Origin: Virgibacillus halotolerans
GTDB lineage: Bacteria > Bacillota > Bacilli > Bacillales > Amphibacillaceae
Length of the DNA: 64,000 bases
NCBI RefSeq assembly: GCF_016908515.1
Contig: NZ_JAFBEA010000006.1
Location: 1-64,000 of the forward strand
Reading direction: 5' to 3'
Below the pieces are notes generated by a model. The model ran no database searches and had not been told where the DNA came from. It was given only the letters and a program-made list of their open reading frames with translations. The translations under genes and the position numbers were made by a program. Each line of letters begins with the position of its first letter. Positions within the stretch are counted from its first letter, which is position 1. Positions 60,079-64,000 of the stretch are shown piece by piece.

Positions 60079-61254
60079 ATGACGGAAGCATGGTTAATTG
60101 AAATTGTAAAGGCAATCGGTAAAATGTTTATGAACCCATTATTATACTGGATGTTTCTGCTGCTCTTCTTAGCGGGTTATAAGCGGATAAAACAGGAACG
60201 AATGGATTTTGGGTTTAAAGTTTTCGATGTTTTTACAGAATGGAAGCGAACATGGGTATTATCTCTTGTTTCAGGAATTGTCCTATCGCTCCTTATTATT
60301 GGTACTGGAGTTGTTTTTTTCTATGAAACAATGCTGCTACTGTGTATTATTGCAATCTTATTAAGTTTTACATTAAAATTTACGATGTTATCTGCAGGTT
60401 ATACAATTGGAATTACTTATTTACTATTAATATTTTTACCATTTTTATTGGAAAATCAATCTTATGTGGCAACGGATTTATTTTCGCAAACGAATTTCAC
60501 TGGTTTATCCCTGCTATTAGGATTGTTTTTGGTGATAGAGGCCATTCTATTGCGTACAATTAAACGGAATGCGTCCCTTCCAAGTGTCATCATTGGGAAT
60601 AGAGGCTTACCGATTGGACAACATCGGATCAAAAGATTGGGCTTTATTCCATTTTTTGCTTTAGTTCCTGCTGGTATGATTACGCCGTTTGCTCCATTTT
60701 GGCCCTATTTTTCGATCGGCGAAACCTCATATAGTTTAATCGTCGTTCCTTTTATTATAGGTGTGGATTATCTGATAAGAGGGAGTTTACCTCGATTAGC
60801 AGCGGCTCGATTAGCAAAAATGACCGCTTATTTAGCAGTTGTGGTCTTACTCATTGCAATCGGCAGTATCTTTGTATCGTGGTTGTCGCTCGCTGCTGTA
60901 TTGGTGGCAATCATCGGCAAAGAATGGATTCGCTATGATCACAAAGTGAAAGACCGACAAGGCTTGGCTTATTTTCACCCATTAAATGAAGGCTTAAAAG
61001 TCTTAAGTGTCATACCTGGAAGTCCTGCAGATCGCCTTGAGATTCTTGTAGGGGAGACTATTTCTAAAGTCAATGGGAAAAAGGTGAATAGTGCTGATGC
61101 ATTTTACTTGGCATTACGTGAAAGTGGAGCGACTTTTAAATTGGATATATTGGACGACGCAAATGAGGTACGTTTTCTTCAAAGTGCTTTGTATGAAGGG
61201 GATCACTACGAATTAGGACTCGTATTTATAACAGAGCCCTATCGTCGTAAATAA
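60079..61254 (+). CDS. minJ: Division-site topology protein MinJ
   Basis: A 391-residue membrane protein of the MinJ (YvjD) type, which links DivIVA at poles and septa to MinCD. About 6-8 transmembrane segments occupy residues 1-280. The C-terminal cytoplasmic PDZ domain (about 295-385) includes VLSVIPGSPADRLEILVGETI. GGAAGG fits ATG 60079; the in-frame GTG 60070 lies within that site. Length and synteny match B. subtilis MinJ (397). Confidence 0.9.
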   Translation: MTEAWLIEIVKAIGKMFMNPLLYWMFLLLFLAGYKRIKQERMDFGFKVFDVFTEWKRTWVLSLVSGIVLSLLIIGTGVVFFYETMLLLCIIAILLSFTLKFTMLSAGYTIGITYLLLIFLPFLLENQSYVATDLFSQTNFTGLSLLLGLFLVIEAILLRTIKRNASLPSVIIGNRGLPIGQHRIKRLGFIPFFALVPAGMITPFAPFWPYFSIGETSYSLIVVPFIIGVDYLIRGSLPRLAAARLAKMTAYLAVVVLLIAIGSIFVSWLSLAAVLVAIIGKEWIRYDHKVKDRQGLAYFHPLNEGLKVLSVIPGSPADRLEILVGETISKVNGKKVNSADAFYLALRESGATFKLDILDDANEVRFLQSALYEGDHYELGLVFITEPYRRK

Positions 61255-61300
61255 TCAGATGCTTTAACAGTAGATTAGAAGACAGTTTAATTTTATTTGG

Positions 61301-61336
61301 AAAAACATTGGTCAACAATTGCCGATGTTTTTTCTG
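61301..61336 (+). terminator. Terminator after minJ
   Basis: AAAAACATTGG (61301-61311) pairs with CCGATGTTTTT (61322-61332) with one G-T pair, followed by T. Confidence 0.75.
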
Positions 61337-61410
61337 TATATATGGGCTTAAATGATTTTATTATCCTTATAAAGGGTATTATAGTAAATAGGGATTGTAA
61401 GCAAATGATT

Positions 61411-61424
61411 CGAATGTTCGTTCG
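61411..61424 (+). promoter_or_regulatory. LexA (SOS) box of uvrB
   Basis: CGAATGTTCGTTCG matches the Bacillus SOS box CGAAC-N4-GTTCG with one mismatch. It abuts and partly overlaps a candidate promoter (TTCGCG 61421-61426, 17 bases, TATTAT 61444-61449). It lies 68 bases before uvrB, the position expected for LexA repression. Confidence 0.8.
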
Positions 61425-61492
61425 CGTTTGTGTTAAAATAAGTTATTATATGTGGTAAACTAGTAGGATAGAGGAGAACGGAGGCTTGCATT

Positions 61493-63475
61493 GTGAAAAA
61501 TAAATTTGAGCTTGTGTCACAATATATGCCAGCTGGGGATCAACCAGCGGCTATTCAAGAATTAGTAGATAGAATTGTAGCCGGCCAACGGCATCAAACA
61601 TTACTTGGTGCAACCGGAACAGGTAAAACATTTACCATGTCAAACGTTGTGAAGGAGATCAATCGACCAACGCTGGTGATTGCGCACAATAAAACATTGG
61701 CGGGTCAATTATATAGCGAGTTTAAAGAGTTTTTCCCAAATAACGCCGTGGAGTATTTTGTTAGTTTTTACGATTACTATCAACCAGAGGCGTATGTACC
61801 ATCCACGGATACATTTATTGAAAAAGATGCAAGTATTAATGAAGAAATAGATAAACTGCGACACTCTGCAACTTCATCTCTGTTTGAGCGGAATGACGTA
61901 TTAATTGTTGCGAGTGTATCATGTATATATGGGTTAGGTTCACCTGAGGAATATGGGAGTCATGTCCTTTCACTAAGGATGGGAATGGATATGGATCGGG
62001 ACCAGTTATTACGTGAACTCGTCGACATCCAATATGCCCGCAATGACATTGATTTTAAACGTGGTACCTTTCGTGTACGAGGTGATTCGGTCGAAGTTAT
62101 CCCCGCATCGAGGGATGAAGAGTGTGTTCGTATTGAATTTTTCGGTGATGAAATTGACAGGATACGGGTTGTAGATTCATTAACCGGAGAAATCATCGGG
62201 GATCGTGAACATGTAGCTATCTTCCCGGCATCTCACTATGTTACACGTGAAGATAAACTGAAAAAGGCGATTGCAAACATAGAGAAAGAACTGGAAGAGC
62301 GGTTAGTTGTTTTACGAGAAGAGAACAAACTTCTGGAAGCGCAAAGAATTGAACAGCGGACCAATTATGATATAGAAATGATGAATGAAATGGGATTTTG
62401 CTCTGGTATCGAGAACTACTCCAGACATTTGACCTTACGGGAGGAAGGCGCGACACCATATACCTTGTTTGATTATTTCCCGGACGACTTTCTTGTCGTT
62501 GTGGATGAGTCACATGCAACGCTACCACAAATCAGGGGAATGTATAACGGGGACCAAGCCAGAAAAAAAGTACTGGTGGAACATGGGTTTCGGCTTCCAT
62601 CCGCATTAGATAACCGTCCATTAACATTTGAAGAATTTGAAGAAAAGACAACACAGCTTGTCTATGTTTCCGCTACACCAGGACCTTACGAGCTGGAACA
62701 TTCACCGGAAATGACCGAACAAATTATTCGTCCGACAGGGTTGCTCGATCCGGAAATTGAAGTTCGTCCGATTCACGGTCAAATTGATGACCTGATTGGG
62801 GAGATAAACAAACGCACGGAACGGAATGAACGGGTACTTGTGACGACCTTGACGAAAAAGATGTCTGAAGATCTTACCGATTATTTAAAGGAACTTGGTA
62901 TGAAGGTAGCCTATTTGCATTCTGAAATAAAAACGCTGGAGCGTACAGAAGTAATTCGGGATTTACGGATTGGAAAATATGATGTATTGATCGGGATCAA
63001 TTTATTGCGTGAAGGACTGGATATTCCAGAAGTTTCACTGGTTGCCATTCTGGATGCCGATAAAGAAGGATTCTTACGATCTGAAAGGTCGCTGATCCAG
63101 ACCATGGGGCGCGCTGCCCGTAACGAGCATGGAGAAGTAGTAATGTATGCAGATAGGATTACGAACTCCATGGAACAGGCAATCAATGAAACAGACAGAC
63201 GTCGTGGCATACAAGAGGCGTACAATCAAAAACACAACATTACACCTAAAACTATTAAGAAAGAAGTACGTGATGTGATCCGGGCAACGGTAGCGGCGGA
63301 GGATCAGGAATCATATGGCAAAAAGGAAAAGAGCTTAACAAAACTATCGAAAGCAGAAAAAGGGAAAGTAATCGACCAAATGGAGAAAGAAATGAGGGAA
63401 GCTGCCAAAGCGCTTAATTTCGAAAAAGCTGCAGAGCTTCGCGATATCGTATTGGAACTTAAAGCTGAGGCGTAA
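61493..63475 (+). CDS. uvrB: Excinuclease ABC subunit B
   Basis: UvrB (660 residues) verifies damage and hands it to UvrC in nucleotide excision repair. Walker A is [10 protein letters not shown] near residue 39, and the damage-probing beta-hairpin has [11 protein letters not shown] near 93. Helicase motif VVDESH is at about 338, and motif VI is [12 protein letters not shown]. The C-terminal UvrC-binding UVR motif is [15 protein letters not shown] start at 61493 follows GGAGG. An SOS box precedes it and uvrA follows. Confidence 0.97.
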   Translation: MKNKFELVSQYMPAGDQPAAIQELVDRIVAGQRHQTLLGATGTGKTFTMSNVVKEINRPTLVIAHNKTLAGQLYSEFKEFFPNNAVEYFVSFYDYYQPEAYVPSTDTFIEKDASINEEIDKLRHSATSSLFERNDVLIVASVSCIYGLGSPEEYGSHVLSLRMGMDMDRDQLLRELVDIQYARNDIDFKRGTFRVRGDSVEVIPASRDEECVRIEFFGDEIDRIRVVDSLTGEIIGDREHVAIFPASHYVTREDKLKKAIANIEKELEERLVVLREENKLLEAQRIEQRTNYDIEMMNEMGFCSGIENYSRHLTLREEGATPYTLFDYFPDDFLVVVDESHATLPQIRGMYNGDQARKKVLVEHGFRLPSALDNRPLTFEEFEEKTTQLVYVSATPGPYELEHSPEMTEQIIRPTGLLDPEIEVRPIHGQIDDLIGEINKRTERNERVLVTTLTKKMSEDLTDYLKELGMKVAYLHSEIKTLERTEVIRDLRIGKYDVLIGINLLREGLDIPEVSLVAILDADKEGFLRSERSLIQTMGRAARNEHGEVVMYADRITNSMEQAINETDRRRGIQEAYNQKHNITPKTIKKEVRDVIRATVAAEDQESYGKKEKSLTKLSKAEKGKVIDQMEKEMREAAKALNFEKAAELRDIVLELKAEA

Positions 63476-63560
63476 AACTTATCGCAGTTTGACGGGCAGT
63501 TAAAGCTCTCACACTGAATGAAGTTTGATTATATTTTTCATGTGGAAGGATGACAGGTTC

Positions 63561-64000
63561 ATGCCGAGTAAATCAATTAAAATACAAGGTGCTAGGGCAC
63601 ATAATTTAAAAGATATAGATGTAACAATCCCTAAGAATAAATTGGTCGTGATGACAGGCTTATCGGGATCAGGGAAATCATCATTAGCGTTCGATACCAT
63701 TTATGCAGAGGGACAGCGTCGTTATGTCGAGTCTCTCTCTGCCTATGCCAGGCAATTTCTAGGACAAATGGATAAACCGGATGTGGACGCGATCGAGGGC
63801 TTATCGCCTGCAATATCGATCGACCAAAAAACAACGAGTAAAAATCCACGATCAACGGTAGGAACGGTAACGGAAATTTATGACTATTTGCGGCTGCTCT
63901 ATGCCCGTGCCGGACGTCCAACTTGTCCAAGACATGGCATTGAAATAAGCTCGCAAACCGTACAGCAAATGGTAGATCGTATTTTAGAATATCCAGAGCG
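63561..64000 (+). CDS. uvrA: Excinuclease ABC subunit A (partial, 3' end beyond window)
   Basis: The first 146 codons of UvrA, the damage-scanning ATPase of nucleotide excision repair. The N-terminus [20 protein letters not shown] and Walker [15 protein letters not shown] are typical, followed by [15 protein letters not shown] and the first part of the UvrB-binding region. ATG 63561 follows AAGGATG. It begins 85 bases after uvrB, and the pair is probably one SOS operon. The window ends inside the gene. Confidence 0.96.
   Translation, partial: MPSKSIKIQGARAHNLKDIDVTIPKNKLVVMTGLSGSGKSSLAFDTIYAEGQRRYVESLSAYARQFLGQMDKPDVDAIEGLSPAISIDQKTTSKNPRSTVGTVTEIYDYLRLLYARAGRPTCPRHGIEISSQTVQQMVDRILEYPE

Overview
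The window is a low-GC Firmicute chromosome segment, most likely from a moderately halophilic or marine Bacillaceae (Virgibacillus, Oceanobacillus or Lentibacillus type; the genus is an inference). The right half keeps the Bacillus subtilis order yvyE-degS-degU-degV-comFA-comFC-yvyF-flgM-flgN-flgK-flgL-yviE-fliW-csrA-flaG-fliD-fliS-fliT-hpf-secA-prfB-cccB-ftsE-ftsX-ctpB-minJ-uvrB-uvrA. No rRNA, tRNA, CRISPR array, prophage or transposase was seen.

Layout. 1-6100: a short-chain fatty acid transporter (minus), then a stand-alone cheA-cheW-mcp cluster behind a sigma-D-like promoter. 6300-8430: lipoteichoic acid synthase. 8640-8970: a type I toxin-antitoxin pair (holin-like peptide with a convergent antisense RNA). 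9100-13300: two MFS carriers and a divalent-anion/Na+ symporter. 13440-16550: 5-oxoprolinase subunits pxpB-pxpA-pxpC followed by pyroglutamyl peptidase, a complete route from N-terminal pyroglutamate to glutamate. 16760-20320: HAD phosphatase, ydjO, and a catabolite-controlled aldehyde dehydrogenase with a DUF779 partner. 20600-22850: a two-P-loop-domain protein and two tandem IDEAL-domain paralogues. 22850-26640 (minus): PBP3/PBP2a-like transpeptidase, LCP ligase and class D sortase.

26640-31400 is the most interesting region: an extracellular-fibre (biofilm matrix) locus. It encodes two TasA/camelysin-like fibre proteins, a TapA-like assembly protein, the SipW signal peptidase, a third TasA-like protein ending in an LPATA wall-sorting signal, and SinI- and SinR-like regulators, with the sortase divergent at the left edge. 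The combination suggests a TasA-type fibre that sortase can fix covalently to the wall. SinR-like boxes, a candidate promoter and a STAB-SD-like mRNA stabiliser lie in the leader.

31400-34200: VanZ-like protein and nagA-nagB. 34200-37660: yvyE, degSU and copies of a palindromic intergenic repeat, one nested inside another. 37980-48740: competence (comFA, comFC; no comFB) and the late flagellar operon, which lacks the flagellin gene hag at its usual place between csrA and flaG. 48900-64000: hpf, a small gene behind Spo0A-box-like sites, secA, prfB with its programmed frameshift, cccB, ftsEX next to an M23 hydrolase, ctpB, minJ, and SOS-controlled uvrB plus the start of uvrA.

Many genes here use TTG or GTG starts. 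Where a Shine-Dalgarno (SD) site decided the start, the chosen start is given rather than the longest open frame.
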